A stretch of DNA of 64,000 nt, from the NCBI GenBank assembly GCA_020832185.1, contig JAFIFE010000014.1, positions 124,001 through 188,000 on the forward strand. Direction: 5' to 3'. This document shows positions 45,210-55,119 of the stretch, one piece after another. The notes beneath the pieces were generated by a model. The model ran no database searches. It saw nothing but the letters and a program-made list of their open reading frames with translations, and was not told the origin of the DNA. Within the stretch, counting starts at the first letter, position 1. Each line of letters begins with the position of its first letter. Source of the DNA: Alkalibacterium sp. (GTDB lineage Bacteria; Bacillota; Bacilli; Lactobacillales; Carnobacteriaceae_A). A program made the translations under genes and the position numbers.

Positions 45210-47252
45210 TTAGTCATTCGGTCCTATACCTGTTTCTTCCATAATTGTTTCACCGTTTCTAACCACTCTAAAACTGGCTGTCTGCCCTTCTTCTACAATG
45301 AAGGTGATAATCTCCGGTGTGTCTTCAAAGATATCAAATCGCCTGTACACTTCATCAAACGTATTCTCTGCATCTTCTACATAGATTTCTATTTCATTAG
45401 GTTCGGTATTTTCTTCTCCCGTTTCCGGGTCGTTTGCAGTTTCTTCATCGGTATCCGTATCGTCTCCGTTTTCACTATCCTCATCATTTTCAGGCTCTTC
45501 TTCTGCTTCGTTTTCAGCTGCCAGATATTCAATGATGATCCCTCTGTCAAACGTAACAAATTCTGGTTCTTCAGGACCTGTCGAGAAGACAACTGAGATA
45601 CGTGAACCTGGGTAGACAGTCGTTCCGGGTTCAGGAGATTGACGGGCAACTTGGCCTTCAGGAATACTGTCATGAGGCTCGTTGGTTATTGTAACAGACA
45701 GGTTTAACTCATCAGCATAATCTTCTACACCCACAGAAGAATAACCGATCAGACGTCTGAGGGCGAATCCTTCAGGTCCTCTACTGACAACTAATGTAAG
45801 TGAGGTTTGACTAGGTACTAATTCTTCTCCTGATTCAATACTTTGGGACACGACATTGCCTTCAGCTATATCATCACTGAATGCTTCATCTCTCTCGACC
45901 GTAAAGCCTAAGTCTGTCAGCTCTGCTCTTGCATCTTCGTATGACTGGTTCTCATAGTCTTCCAGAATAACCATCTCTTCACCGAGACTGATGACTAAGT
46001 CAACTGACGCATTTTCTCTAAGCACTGCATCAGCATTTGGATTTGACTGGATAACGAGTCCGCTTTCCAGCTCTTCATTATGTCTTTCGATGATCTCGCC
46101 TACTTGCAGATTCAAGTCGTCCAACGCTTGTTCTGCCTCTTCCAGTGATAGACCAGCAAGTTCTGGTACTCTTACTTCTTTTGGTCTAGTCATACTAAAA
46201 ACCAATAGTGACCCTATTGAAAGTAAGAGGAGAAGAATGATCAGCAGCAGGCCTTTGCGTTTGTGTTTCTTAGGCTTTTCTGTATTTTCTGTTTTATCAT
46301 TCTTTTCTACAGCTGCAGCTTTATCGGCATTATACACCTGAGTGCTGTCTTTTTGTGGGGCTTTGATTGGTTCGATCATTCGTGTCGTGTCATCAACTGG
46401 CGGAACGGGGACAAACTTTTCCTCATTACTGCGTTCTTCTGTCAAAGAAGTAAGCAGATCCCTTTTCATTTCTGCAATCGAACGATAACGAACATTAGCT
46501 TCTTTAGCAGTGGCCTTTAACACAACATTTTCCAGTGCTTGAGGCAACGAGCTGTCTTTATCCTTTAACGAAGGCATGTCATTCTGAAAGTGTTTAAGGG
46601 CAATCGACACAGCTGATTCTCCATCAAATGGCACTTTTCCTGAGAGTAGTTCATAGAGTAGTATTCCCAGAGAATAAATATCCGACTGCTTTGTAGCCAT
46701 ACTTCCTCTCGCCTGCTCAGGTGAAATATAGTGCACTGACCCGAGTAATGAATTCGTTTGAGTAATAGACGTTTCAGAAAGCGCAACTGCAATCCCGAAA
46801 TCAGTGATCTTTACTTTCTCGTCGTGATCGATCAGAATATTCTGCGGCTTCAGATCTCTATGAATAATGTTATGATTATGCGCATATTCAACGGCATCAA
46901 GGATTTGAGACATGATTTCAATTGTTTTTTTGTAGGGGATCGGTTGATTCTGCTTGATGAATTCTTTCAGGTCATACCCGTCAACGAATTCCATAACGAT
47001 ATAAGGCGTATCATCTTCTCCCACATCCACAACATTGACTATGTTAGGATGAGTCAGTTCCGTAGTGGACAAGGCTTCTCTTTTGAATCGTCTAATGCTG
47101 GCTTCATCATTATGAAAATTATAGGCCATCAATTTAACAGCTACATTTCGTTCTAAGATCAGATCTTCAGCTAGATAAACTTTAGCCATTCCGCCTGAAC
47201 CTATTTCTCTGATTATCTTATACCGATTGCTTATTCTTTCTCCAAGAATCAA
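45210..47252 (-). CDS. prkC: Serine/threonine protein kinase with PASTA repeats, PrkC/IreK type
   Basis: 680 residues. Kinase domain 10-270 with Lys40, HRDLKPQN (Asp133) and DFG (151-153); membrane helix 334-354; then three PASTA repeats outside the cell (about 358-424, 426-493, 495-558). The PASTA repeats sense peptidoglycan or lipid II. Unusually, an Asp/Glu-rich linker (about 573-620) and a further C-terminal module of about 60 residues (IEIYVEDAENTF ... FRVVRNGETIMEE) follow. It starts at TTG, abutting the prpC stop, with AAGGAGG 9 bases upstream. Controls wall and growth with the PrpC phosphatase. Confidence 0.94.
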   Translation of the reverse strand: MILGERISNRYKIIREIGSGGMAKVYLAEDLILERNVAVKLMAYNFHNDEASIRRFKREALSTTELTHPNIVNVVDVGEDDTPYIVMEFVDGYDLKEFIKQNQPIPYKKTIEIMSQILDAVEYAHNHNIIHRDLKPQNILIDHDEKVKITDFGIAVALSETSITQTNSLLGSVHYISPEQARGSMATKQSDIYSLGILLYELLSGKVPFDGESAVSIALKHFQNDMPSLKDKDSSLPQALENVVLKATAKEANVRYRSIAEMKRDLLTSLTEERSNEEKFVPVPPVDDTTRMIEPIKAPQKDSTQVYNADKAAAVEKNDKTENTEKPKKHKRKGLLLIILLLLLSIGSLLVFSMTRPKEVRVPELAGLSLEEAEQALDDLNLQVGEIIERHNEELESGLVIQSNPNADAVLRENASVDLVISLGEEMVILEDYENQSYEDARAELTDLGFTVERDEAFSDDIAEGNVVSQSIESGEELVPSQTSLTLVVSRGPEGFALRRLIGYSSVGVEDYADELNLSVTITNEPHDSIPEGQVARQSPEPGTTVYPGSRISVVFSTGPEEPEFVTFDRGIIIEYLAAENEAEEEPENDEDSENGDDTDTDEETANDPETGEENTEPNEIEIYVEDAENTFDEVYRRFDIFEDTPEIITFIVEEGQTASFRVVRNGETIMEETGIGPND

Positions 47253-48014
47253 TTACTCTCCCCTCCTTTCAGTAGGTAGTGTAGAATCTAACTCAACAAG
47301 ACAGACAGTCACATTGTCTGTTGACCCATTTTCCAGCGCAGCTGTTATCAGTCTGGCTGCTTTCTCTTTTAATGTGTTTGCATTTAGCACTATGTTCTTC
47401 ATCTCTTTCTCTTCGATACCATTAGTCAGACCATCTGAACAAAGTAAAACTAACTGTGTATCATCGGTTTGCAGTTCGAAAAAGTCTACTCTGACTTTGT
47501 CAAACACCCCTAGCGAGCGGGTCAGTGTGTGTCTCTGGTGATGTTTTTTTGCTTCTTCCTCTGTAATCTCACCAGTCAGTCTCAGTTCATTTGCGAATGA
47601 ATGATCGTTAGTGATGAGTTCGATCTCATTGCTTGACTTTTTTAACTGATAAGCTCTGCTATCCCCAATATTTCCAATAAGGATACTATCATCAACGAAA
47701 GCTGCTGTAACCAGTGTTGTTCCCATTCCCTGGAAATCATTATATTGCTTTGCAGCTCTATAAATACGCTGATTGGCAAGGTTAATGTGCGTTTCGAGCC
47801 AGGTTTGTGTCTCTTCAACAGAAATAAAAGCCGTTTCCTGCCAGAAATGACCCAAGAGTAACACTGCCATCTCACTGGCAACATCGCCTGCTTTGTGCCC
47901 ACCCATCCCATCACACAAGACTGTCAGCAGCTGGTTGTTTTTATTATAAAATGTTTCAGTATAGTCTTGATTGGTTGTTCTCATACCTATATGTGTTTGT
48001 TTATATATATCCAG
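47253..48014 (-). CDS. prpC: PP2C-type serine/threonine phosphatase PrpC/Stp
   Basis: Reverses PrkC phosphorylation. PP2C metal motifs are LCDGMGGHKAGD near the N-terminus, GNIGDSRAY, LVLLCSDGLTNGI and DNVTVCLVE at the C-terminus. The first ATG (47984) would give 243 residues and cut the first strand; it has no proper binding site. The frame is open upstream to a CTG at 48014, which adds LDIYKQTHIG before MRTTNQD and matches the family start (xxxxTDIGxxRxxNQD). TTGGAG lies 9 bases before the CTG. I therefore use the CTG start (253 residues); see findings. Confidence 0.92.
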   Translation of the reverse strand: MDIYKQTHIGMRTTNQDYTETFYNKNNQLLTVLCDGMGGHKAGDVASEMAVLLLGHFWQETAFISVEETQTWLETHINLANQRIYRAAKQYNDFQGMGTTLVTAAFVDDSILIGNIGDSRAYQLKKSSNEIELITNDHSFANELRLTGEITEEEAKKHHQRHTLTRSLGVFDKVRVDFFELQTDDTQLVLLCSDGLTNGIEEKEMKNIVLNANTLKEKAARLITAALENGSTDNVTVCLVELDSTLPTERRGE

Positions 48015-48089
48015 TTTAAATCACTCCAACTTTTACCTATGTATGTGACAGATTATCTGTTGCTCACATTTAATCTGCCACGAAAATGA

Positions 48090-49448
48090 CTACTTGTCTA
48101 TTTTTTTCAACGAGGCTATAAAAAAGCCATCTGTATTATGATAATGAGGATATAAATGAAGAAAATCGTCATCCTCTGCTTTAAGGTCTTCCCTATTAGT
48201 ATATACTGGTTCGATCTGAAAGTCTTTATGAGTTTTTAGAAATGCCTGAATAACGTCATCGTTTTCTCTCTTCGTAATCGTACACGTACTGTAAATCAAC
48301 CGCCCGCCTTTTTTTAATAACGGTGCGACGGAAGTGATGATATCAAGTTGCACTTTCTGCAGGGCGATAATATCATTTAATTGTTTCTGGTATCTTATAT
48401 CCGGTTTTCTTCTCATTAAACCCAAACCGGAACAAGGAGCATCTATCAGAATCTTATCAAACGATTCCGAGTCGAAGTGATCCGCGCTGTTTCTGGCATC
48501 CATGACATGCGTTTCAATGACATCTTTCAGTCCCAGTCGAACAGCATTTTCAGTGACTTTTTTTATCTTCTTCTCGTGTAGATCTAAAGCCACAACTTTC
48601 CCTCCGCTAGTATTGTCCAGGAAAGTAGCAATATGTGTTGTTTTCCCACCAGGAGCCGCACAAGCGTCCAATATGACCTCATCCGGTTTCACTTGAAGAG
48701 CTTCAGCTACGAGCATGGAGCTCTCATCCTGGACGGTTATAACTCCATCTGTGAAGAGAGAAGACCTGACAGGTAAGCCGTTTTGAGAAATCAAGCCACT
48801 ATCAGATACCTTGCTTTTTTCAGTCTGATACCCTTCAGCATGAAGCTGAGACATGACATCGTCAACAGATTTAAGATGCGTATTTACTCTCAGGCTAACT
48901 TTTGCTCGTGATGATAAAGAGTCCACAATTTTAGTTGTCTCCTCTATCCCCACTTCCTCGACTAGTAGCTGTATAATCCAGGTCGGATAGCTATAGGAAA
49001 CAGATAATTTTTCAATCGGATCAGTGATTTCGTCAACCGACCTGACTCCTTTTCGATCAATCGACCGTAAGACGCCGTTAACAAATCCTGCTATCCCTTT
49101 ATGCCCTTTAAATTTCGCTATCTGAACAGCTTCATCTACGACTGCATGAGTCGGTATCTTATCAAGTAAGGTCATCTGATATAAAGACAGTCTCAATAAT
49201 TGTCTGACCCATCCCTCGATTTTCTTCTGTTTCTTTATAAAAGGTTCAAGCTGAAAATCCAGCTTCAGTTTGTTTTGGATTACTCCATAAACAAGTTCGG
49301 TTAAAAATGCGACATCTTCTTTAGAAAGTGATTGTTTCTTAATCGTTTCATTCAATACAACATTGCTGAACGACTGATTGTTTTCTACTTTCTCAAGTAT
49401 GACGAGTGCAAGGTAACGGCTATTTTCATTCATTTTTTGATTCTTCAA
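48090..49448 (-). CDS. rsmB: 16S rRNA m5C967 methyltransferase RsmB
   Basis: 452 residues. The N-terminal NusB-like RNA-binding domain (about 8-145) is followed by a SAM-dependent domain with VILDACAAPGGKTTHIA, the catalytic Cys in APCSGLGLMRRKPD, and STCTITKREND (second Cys). Methylates cytosine 967 of 16S rRNA. It starts at TTG with GGAG 6 bases upstream, inside the end of fmt; an ATG 15 bases later is an alternative. The rlmN gene found between rsmB and prpC in Bacillus is absent. Confidence 0.95.
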   Translation of the reverse strand: MKNQKMNENSRYLALVILEKVENNQSFSNVVLNETIKKQSLSKEDVAFLTELVYGVIQNKLKLDFQLEPFIKKQKKIEGWVRQLLRLSLYQMTLLDKIPTHAVVDEAVQIAKFKGHKGIAGFVNGVLRSIDRKGVRSVDEITDPIEKLSVSYSYPTWIIQLLVEEVGIEETTKIVDSLSSRAKVSLRVNTHLKSVDDVMSQLHAEGYQTEKSKVSDSGLISQNGLPVRSSLFTDGVITVQDESSMLVAEALQVKPDEVILDACAAPGGKTTHIATFLDNTSGGKVVALDLHEKKIKKVTENAVRLGLKDVIETHVMDARNSADHFDSESFDKILIDAPCSGLGLMRRKPDIRYQKQLNDIIALQKVQLDIITSVAPLLKKGGRLIYSTCTITKRENDDVIQAFLKTHKDFQIEPVYTNREDLKAEDDDFLHLYPHYHNTDGFFIASLKKIDK

Positions 49449-50385
49449 ATTTTACTCCTTCTTTTAAATGATTAATGGCTCCAGGAAGATAATCATCGAT
49501 CGACAGTTTAGGTTTACCAAAAGGTTGAACCATTAATAGTGATAGCGTTGAATTTTCTCCACATTGAACCCACATTTCCTTTGCAGTCAATTTAACGATT
49601 GTTCCTGGTTCTTCGTGTGACTGATTTTCCACTGCCTTAGCCAGCCATATTTTAAATCGCTTGCCGTTTAAGACTGCGTAAGCACCAGGAAAAGGATTCA
49701 TGCCGCGTACTTTCTGTTCGATGGCTTTTGCATTCTGGTTCCAATCGATTTTTTCCTGTTCGGGTGAAATCATGGGAGCATAAGTCACCTGCTCCTCATT
49801 TTGAAGCAAAGAGGCATTCGTCTCTGCAAAAATACCAGGAAGTGTATCCAATAACAAGTCTCTGCCAATGAGACTTAATTTTTCAAACAACGTGCCAACG
49901 GTGTCCGAATCCTCAATAAGTAATGAGCGCTGTGAAATGATATTACCCGCGTCCATTTCCTTTTCCATATACATAATAGTCACACCGGTTTCTTGTTCCC
50001 CTTCAATCAGAGCATAATGAATTGGCGCAGCCCCTCTATATTTTGGGAGTAAAGAGGCATGAACATTAATGGCTTTATACTTCGGTGCTTTCAGAAGTTT
50101 AGTTGGCACATACTGCCCATATGCTGCGGTTATAAGGATATCAGGCTCCAACTTAATAATCTGATCGAGTTCTTCAGACCCAGATAATCTCTCCGGCTGC
50201 AATACCATGATGTCATGTTCCAGCGCTTTTTGCTTGACTGGTGGTGCAGTCAGTTTCTTTTTCCGTCCAACTTTTCGATCCGGTTGAGTAACTACGGCTA
50301 CTACTTTATACTCCTGCTGGGTGATGAGCCCTTCTAAAATAGGCACGGAAAAATCTGGCGTGCCCATAAATACTATTTTCTGCAT
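49426..50385 (-). CDS. fmt: Methionyl-tRNA formyltransferase
   Basis: Formylates initiator Met-tRNA using 10-formyl-THF. 319 residues: KIVFMGTPDFSVPILEGL at the N-terminus, the catalytic INVHASLLPKYRGAAPIHYALIEGE (Asn, His) and TGVTIMYMEKEMDAGNII in the formyl-transferase domain, then a C-terminal tRNA-binding domain. It overlaps rsmB by 23 bases. In Bacillus def precedes it; here priA is directly upstream, so peptide deformylase is encoded elsewhere. Confidence 0.97.
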   Translation of the reverse strand: MQKIVFMGTPDFSVPILEGLITQQEYKVVAVVTQPDRKVGRKKKLTAPPVKQKALEHDIMVLQPERLSGSEELDQIIKLEPDILITAAYGQYVPTKLLKAPKYKAINVHASLLPKYRGAAPIHYALIEGEQETGVTIMYMEKEMDAGNIISQRSLLIEDSDTVGTLFEKLSLIGRDLLLDTLPGIFAETNASLLQNEEQVTYAPMISPEQEKIDWNQNAKAIEQKVRGMNPFPGAYAVLNGKRFKIWLAKAVENQSHEEPGTIVKLTAKEMWVQCGENSTLSLLMVQPFGKPKLSIDDYLPGAINHLKEGVKFEESKNE

Positions 50386-50405
50386 GCTGACACATCCCTC
50401 CTTGT

Positions 50406-52820
50406 TTAAATAAAGTCAATGGGTTGATAATCAATCGATATATATAACCCTTTGGCCTGTTCTTTTTGAGTAGTGGCTAATAACTGATGGCATTTTTCCT
50501 TCAGTTTGTCTTCTTTTTTATATTTGATCAGTGTCTGAAAATGATAACGATTATGTGTCCGTGCGATCGATTTCGGGGTCGGACCCAATATAATTGCTTT
50601 CTCTGATAGAGAAGGTTTTAAAAAGTTTATAAATTCATGAATTTTCTTTGCTGCCGTCATTTCATCTACATGACTGACTGACAACTTTAGAAGAAAATAA
50701 TACGGACTGTACTCACTGAGCCGTCTCAGATTCATTTCTTTGCGGTAAAAAGAATCATAATCATGATGTTTAGCTAACTGGATGGCGTAATGGTCAGGAT
50801 TGAAAGACTGGACGATTACTTCGCCCGTCTTGACGCCTCTGCCAGAACGCCCACTGACTTGTGTCAGAAGCTGAAACGTCTTTTCAGCAGATCTGAAGTC
50901 CGGCAATCCCAGTGAGGTATCCGCATTAATAACTCCGACTAAAGTAACGTCCGGAAAATCTAATCCTTTAGCAATCATTTGAGTCCCCAGAAGAATATCT
51001 GCTTCTTTTTTCTCAAAACGCTTAAAGAGTTTCTGATGCGCTCCTTTTTTGCGAGTCGTATCGACATCCATTCGAATGATACGTGCCTCAGGAATCAATT
51101 CCTGGAGCTCTTCTTCCACTTTTTGAGTCCCTGTACCGTAATATCTGATGGAATGACTCTGACAGGCCGGACATGTATGGGGGATATTCTCCTCATGCCC
51201 GCAATAATGACACTTCATCTTCTTAGTATCCATATGAAGCGTCTGAGAGATGTCACAGTTTGGACAACCTAACACATACCCGCAATCCCTGCACATTACA
51301 AAAGAAGAATATCCTCTTCGATTAAGCAGTAAAACAGACTGTTCGTTTTTTTCAATCCGTTTAACAAGCTCTTCTTTTAATGTCGTCGAAAATGTCGAGC
51401 GGTTACCATTTCTGGCTTCTTCCCGCATATCGACTACTCGCACCTCAGGCATGGAGGCATTGTTGGCCCGTTCAGTTAATTCAAGTAAGGTATAGACCCC
51501 TTTTGATGCACGTGCCCGAGATTCCAGGGAAGGTGTTGCACTTCCAAGTATAACTGGGCAATCATGATAATGTCCACGCCATATAGCCACATCTCTGGCA
51601 TGATATTTAGGAAATTCTTCCTGTTTATATGTCGTCTCATGTTCTTCATCTATGATGATCAGACCTATGTTTTTAAGAGGGGCAAAAATACTTGAGCGTG
51701 CGCCTACAACAACTTTTGCTTCTTCTCTTTCGATTTTTCGCCACTCATCATATTTCTCTCCATCAGATAACCCACTGTGAAGTACGGCCACTTGTTCCCC
51801 GAAGCGACTCTTGAATCGCTCTACCATTTGAGGGGTCAGTGCAATTTCGGGGACCAGCATCAACGCCCCCTGAGCTTTGTCTATCACTTCTGAAATCGTT
51901 TGAAGATACACCTCTGTCTTCCCACTACCAGTGACACCTTTTAAAAGAAAGACTTTGTGTTCATCTGCCTGAACAGACTTGTTAATGGATTCAAAAGCAA
52001 TAAGCTGATCAGAGGTCAGTTTTAAAGGCTGAGTCTCTTCAAAAGAAATAGATTCAAAAGGGTCTCGCAGGACTTCTTTTTCCTCTATTTCACACCACCC
52101 TTTTTTCTCTCCCGAACGGAGTTGAGATAAAGACAGCGCATATTCTTTAAATTTTGATACCTCTATAAGCTCTTCTTCATCCACTTGCTGTAAAAGATTC
52201 AACAACAAAAGCTGCTTATGGGCATTGTTAGGGATACTTAATTTTTCTTCTTCGAATTGTTCAAATGTCATGAGCGGTTTAACAAACTTAACTATTTTAG
52301 TTGTTGTTTTATCCTTGACCTCGTAGTCTATATGGACTTTCCCTTGTTTTTCCAGTTGAAGAACAAGGTCTAACGCATTCTTTTTTTCAGCTTCTTCCCA
52401 GGTGATTTCATCTTTTCCTTTGAACAGATCAAAGAGAACAGATTCATCCACTTCATCAATCAAATGAATTTTTCTGACGTAACGCGCTTTTAAAACAGCC
52501 GGTAACATAGTCTGATAACATTTGATTCTAAAACTAAACGTTTTATAGGCTAAGTCTCTACCCAGCTCGATCAGTTCTTCACTTAAAACTGGTGTATTAT
52601 CCATTAGAGACTGTATGTTTTTCAAGTCTCCAGAATAATCTGATTCATTTTTAAATCCTACTACAAATCCCTGAACAGTCCTGCTCCCTTGTCCAAAAGG
52701 TACGACTACGCGCATTCCTTTTTTAATGTACTCAGCAAACTGCTCAGGTATTTTATACGAATAGGGTTGATTAGTTTGTAATGTAGGTACATCTACTATA
52801 ACATCGGCAAGTAGAGACAT
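50406..52820 (-). CDS. priA: Primosomal protein N' (replication restart helicase PriA)
   Basis: 804 residues. An N-terminal 3' DNA-binding domain (ADVIVDVPTLQTNQPYSYKIPE) comes before Walker A LLKGVTGSGKTEVYLQ, the DEEH box IIIDEEHETTYKQEE and GSATPSLESRA. Two zinc pairs follow in a Cys-rich module (CRDCGYVLGCPNC and CHYC ... CPAC), inserted in the helicase domain. Restarts stalled forks by loading the replicative helicase. 13 bases after coaBC. Confidence 0.96.
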   Translation of the reverse strand: MSLLADVIVDVPTLQTNQPYSYKIPEQFAEYIKKGMRVVVPFGQGSRTVQGFVVGFKNESDYSGDLKNIQSLMDNTPVLSEELIELGRDLAYKTFSFRIKCYQTMLPAVLKARYVRKIHLIDEVDESVLFDLFKGKDEITWEEAEKKNALDLVLQLEKQGKVHIDYEVKDKTTTKIVKFVKPLMTFEQFEEEKLSIPNNAHKQLLLLNLLQQVDEEELIEVSKFKEYALSLSQLRSGEKKGWCEIEEKEVLRDPFESISFEETQPLKLTSDQLIAFESINKSVQADEHKVFLLKGVTGSGKTEVYLQTISEVIDKAQGALMLVPEIALTPQMVERFKSRFGEQVAVLHSGLSDGEKYDEWRKIEREEAKVVVGARSSIFAPLKNIGLIIIDEEHETTYKQEEFPKYHARDVAIWRGHYHDCPVILGSATPSLESRARASKGVYTLLELTERANNASMPEVRVVDMREEARNGNRSTFSTTLKEELVKRIEKNEQSVLLLNRRGYSSFVMCRDCGYVLGCPNCDISQTLHMDTKKMKCHYCGHEENIPHTCPACQSHSIRYYGTGTQKVEEELQELIPEARIIRMDVDTTRKKGAHQKLFKRFEKKEADILLGTQMIAKGLDFPDVTLVGVINADTSLGLPDFRSAEKTFQLLTQVSGRSGRGVKTGEVIVQSFNPDHYAIQLAKHHDYDSFYRKEMNLRRLSEYSPYYFLLKLSVSHVDEMTAAKKIHEFINFLKPSLSEKAIILGPTPKSIARTHNRYHFQTLIKYKKEDKLKEKCHQLLATTQKEQAKGLYISIDYQPIDFI

Positions 52821-52833
52821 ATTGACTATCCTC

Positions 52834-54033
52834 TCAGTTCATAAAGTTAATAAGCCACTCGATTATTTCAACAGATACTTCAGACTTTTCTCGAAGGCTG
52901 ATTGTTCTCGGAGGGTGATTTCTAGACAGCAGCGTGACTTCATTTTTATCCACATTAAATCCTCTGTCTTTCTCTCCTACTTGATTAGCTACGATCAGGT
53001 CAGCATTTTTTGCATTCAGTTTCTTTTCAGCATAATGAAGCAACTCTTCTGTTTCTGCTGCAAATCCAATAAGGGTCTGGTCATCCCTCTTCTTCTGCCC
53101 TAAGTCCTTAAGGATATCCGGGTTCTTTTTAAAATGAAGTGTGAGTTCGTCCTTTTTCTTCATTTTCTGCTCTTCCATTTTATCTGGAGAATAATCGGAA
53201 ACTGCAGCAGCCATGATGACTGCATCAGTCTGGTCGAATTCTTTCAACACAGCATCGTGCATGTCTCTGGCCGATTCGACAACCACTCGATTAATGTAAC
53301 TTGGGCTTTCAAGATGACTGGCAGATACCAAAACAACATCAGCCCCTTTTTTCCAGGCTTCTACAGCTAACGCGTGACCCATTTTCCCTGATGAATCATT
53401 GGAAATATACCTCACTGGATCGATTCGCTCTTTAGTGCCCCCGGCAGTCACGACCACTCTTTTCCCCTTTAAAGGAAGCTGGTCAGAGTGTGACCGGATA
53501 AAAGACTCAAATTCATGAATGATACGTTCCTTTTCCGGGTAGCGCCCCTGACCACTATAGCCTTCAGCCAGAAACCCTACATCCGGTGTCATGATCATAT
53601 AGTTCCTCAATTTAAGACGGTCAATGTTTTCCTGAGTAACGGTATTTGTATACATGTTCTCATTCATTGCAGGAACAGCAAATATTGGATTTGTCGTTGC
53701 CAGCAAAGCAGAGGTGACAAAATTATCTGCTATTCCATTTGCTAACTTTGCCAGTGTATTAGCTGTTAGAGGTGCGATCACAGAAAAGTCCGCCCAGTCA
53801 GCCAAGTTTATGTGATTAACGACACTTGGATCGTCTTCCGCAAAGGTGTTCGTATATACAGCATGTTTACTTAATACTTGAAACGTCAATGGAGATACAA
53901 ATTCACTGGCACTCTTGGTCATGGCCACACGTACTACTGCCCCGTGTTTGATCAGTTCTCTCATTAAATCGACAACTTTGTATACTGCTATTCCGCCTGT
54001 CACATATAAGGCGACTTTTTTTCCTTCAATCAT
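52834..54033 (-). CDS. coaBC: Bifunctional phosphopantothenoylcysteine decarboxylase/synthetase CoaBC
   Basis: Two consecutive steps of coenzyme A synthesis. 399 residues: the N-terminal flavin domain (CoaC, 1 to about 180) has VNHINLADWADFSVIAPLTANTLAKLANGIADN with the catalytic His, and FAVPAMNENMY; the C-terminal domain (CoaB) has VVVTAGGTKERIDPVRYISNDSSGKMG, AAVSDY and KNADLIVANQ. Follows rpoZ after 153 bases that contain a terminator. Confidence 0.96.
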   Translation of the reverse strand: MIEGKKVALYVTGGIAVYKVVDLMRELIKHGAVVRVAMTKSASEFVSPLTFQVLSKHAVYTNTFAEDDPSVVNHINLADWADFSVIAPLTANTLAKLANGIADNFVTSALLATTNPIFAVPAMNENMYTNTVTQENIDRLKLRNYMIMTPDVGFLAEGYSGQGRYPEKERIIHEFESFIRSHSDQLPLKGKRVVVTAGGTKERIDPVRYISNDSSGKMGHALAVEAWKKGADVVLVSASHLESPSYINRVVVESARDMHDAVLKEFDQTDAVIMAAAVSDYSPDKMEEQKMKKKDELTLHFKKNPDILKDLGQKKRDDQTLIGFAAETEELLHYAEKKLNAKNADLIVANQVGEKDRGFNVDKNEVTLLSRNHPPRTISLREKSEVSVEIIEWLINFMN

Positions 54034-54116
54034 TTTTTCACCCCGTCAGTCTTTTTTTCATTTTACCAGTTATCCGCTTTTCTGTCTTTAAACAGTGAGC
54101 CTTAACCCATCACTAG

Positions 54117-54175
54117 AAAAAACCTCTGAACGTGTCTGCTAAAGAACGAATCCTTTACAAACAGATGAACAGAGG
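54117..54175 (-). terminator. Terminator after gmk-rpoZ
   Basis: CCTCTG (54123-54128) pairs with CAGAGG (54170-54175), with further weaker pairs inside a 41-nt loop (TCTG/CAGA), followed on the minus strand by TTTTTT. It lies 11 bases past the rpoZ stop. Confidence 0.65.
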
Positions 54176-54186
54176 CTTTAACCTTT

Positions 54187-54399
54187 TTATTTTGAGATGC
54201 TGTCAGGATCGATAACTAAATCGCCTGATTTGATTTCTTCTAATGCTTTACCAACATTTTTTTTGCTTTGATAAGAATCAAGCATCAATGCCTGTTTATT
54301 ATTGTGTAATTGTCTGGCACGTTTTGCAGCCAGTATGACTAGTGAGTATTTTGAATCGATTTTTTTTAATAAATCATCCTGTGAAGGGTATAAAAGCAT
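54187..54399 (-). CDS. rpoZ: RNA polymerase omega subunit
   Basis: 70 residues. [22 protein letters not shown] is the omega signature at the N-terminus, followed by [16 protein letters not shown]. Supports assembly and stability of RNA polymerase. The start immediately follows the gmk stop, so the two are translationally coupled, as in most Bacilli. Confidence 0.95.
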   Translation of the reverse strand: MLLYPSQDDLLKKIDSKYSLVILAAKRARQLHNNKQALMLDSYQSKKNVGKALEEIKSGDLVIDPDSISK

Positions 54400-55017
54400 T
54401 TATTCCATCTCCTCTATAATTTCTGCGTATTCTTTTAGATTTCTAGTGACCTTAAGGTGTTCACTTTCAATGATGTTTCGAATTTTACGTGCCGCATTCT
54501 CAACCGTATCGTTTTCTACCACATAATCATAGTACTGAATCAACTTCAGCTCTTCGACCGCTTTATGCATGCGTTTTTCGATCATCTCATCACTATCAGT
54601 CCCGCGATTAACAATACGCGACTTTAATTCCTCTAAATCAGGGGGAGATAAAAATACGAATATTCCTTCCGGCATTTTTTCTCTGACTTTTAAAGCGCCC
54701 TGTACTTCGATTTCCAGAAAGACATCTCTTCCCTCATCGAGCGTTTTATTGACGTACTCTAACGGAGTCCCGTAATAATTACCTACATATTCGGCAAATT
54801 CCAGTAAGCCATCTTCAGCAATCAATTGTTCAAACTCTTCTTTGGTTCTGAAAAAATAATCAATGCCTTCTTGTTCGCCGTCACGTTTATGACGTGTGGT
54901 CATTGATATAGAATAGTCAAATTCATTTGAATAATTATCAAAAATGGCTTTTCTAACTGTCCCTTTACCTACACCTGAAGGTCCAGACAAGACTATTAAC
55001 AATCCTCTATCTTTCAT
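54400..55017 (-). CDS. gmk: Guanylate kinase
   Basis: Phosphorylates GMP to GDP. P-loop [15 protein letters not shown] at the N-terminus, [17 protein letters not shown] (GMP site) and [16 protein letters not shown] chose the ATG at 55017 (205 residues, typical size), which has AAGGAAG upstream; a longer frame to 55047 adds ten residues with no family counterpart. Confidence 0.96.
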   Translation of the reverse strand: MKDRGLLIVLSGPSGVGKGTVRKAIFDNYSNEFDYSISMTTRHKRDGEQEGIDYFFRTKEEFEQLIAEDGLLEFAEYVGNYYGTPLEYVNKTLDEGRDVFLEIEVQGALKVREKMPEGIFVFLSPPDLEELKSRIVNRGTDSDEMIEKRMHKAVEELKLIQYYDYVVENDTVENAARKIRNIIESEHLKVTRNLKEYAEIIEEME

Positions 55018-55119
55018 CTGTACTTCCTTCCCGACACAATTTCTCAATGAAAACTTATCCTCAATTCTACCATATATACTTGTAGAAATGAAATGTAATT
55101 TTAAATTATAAATCTTGAT

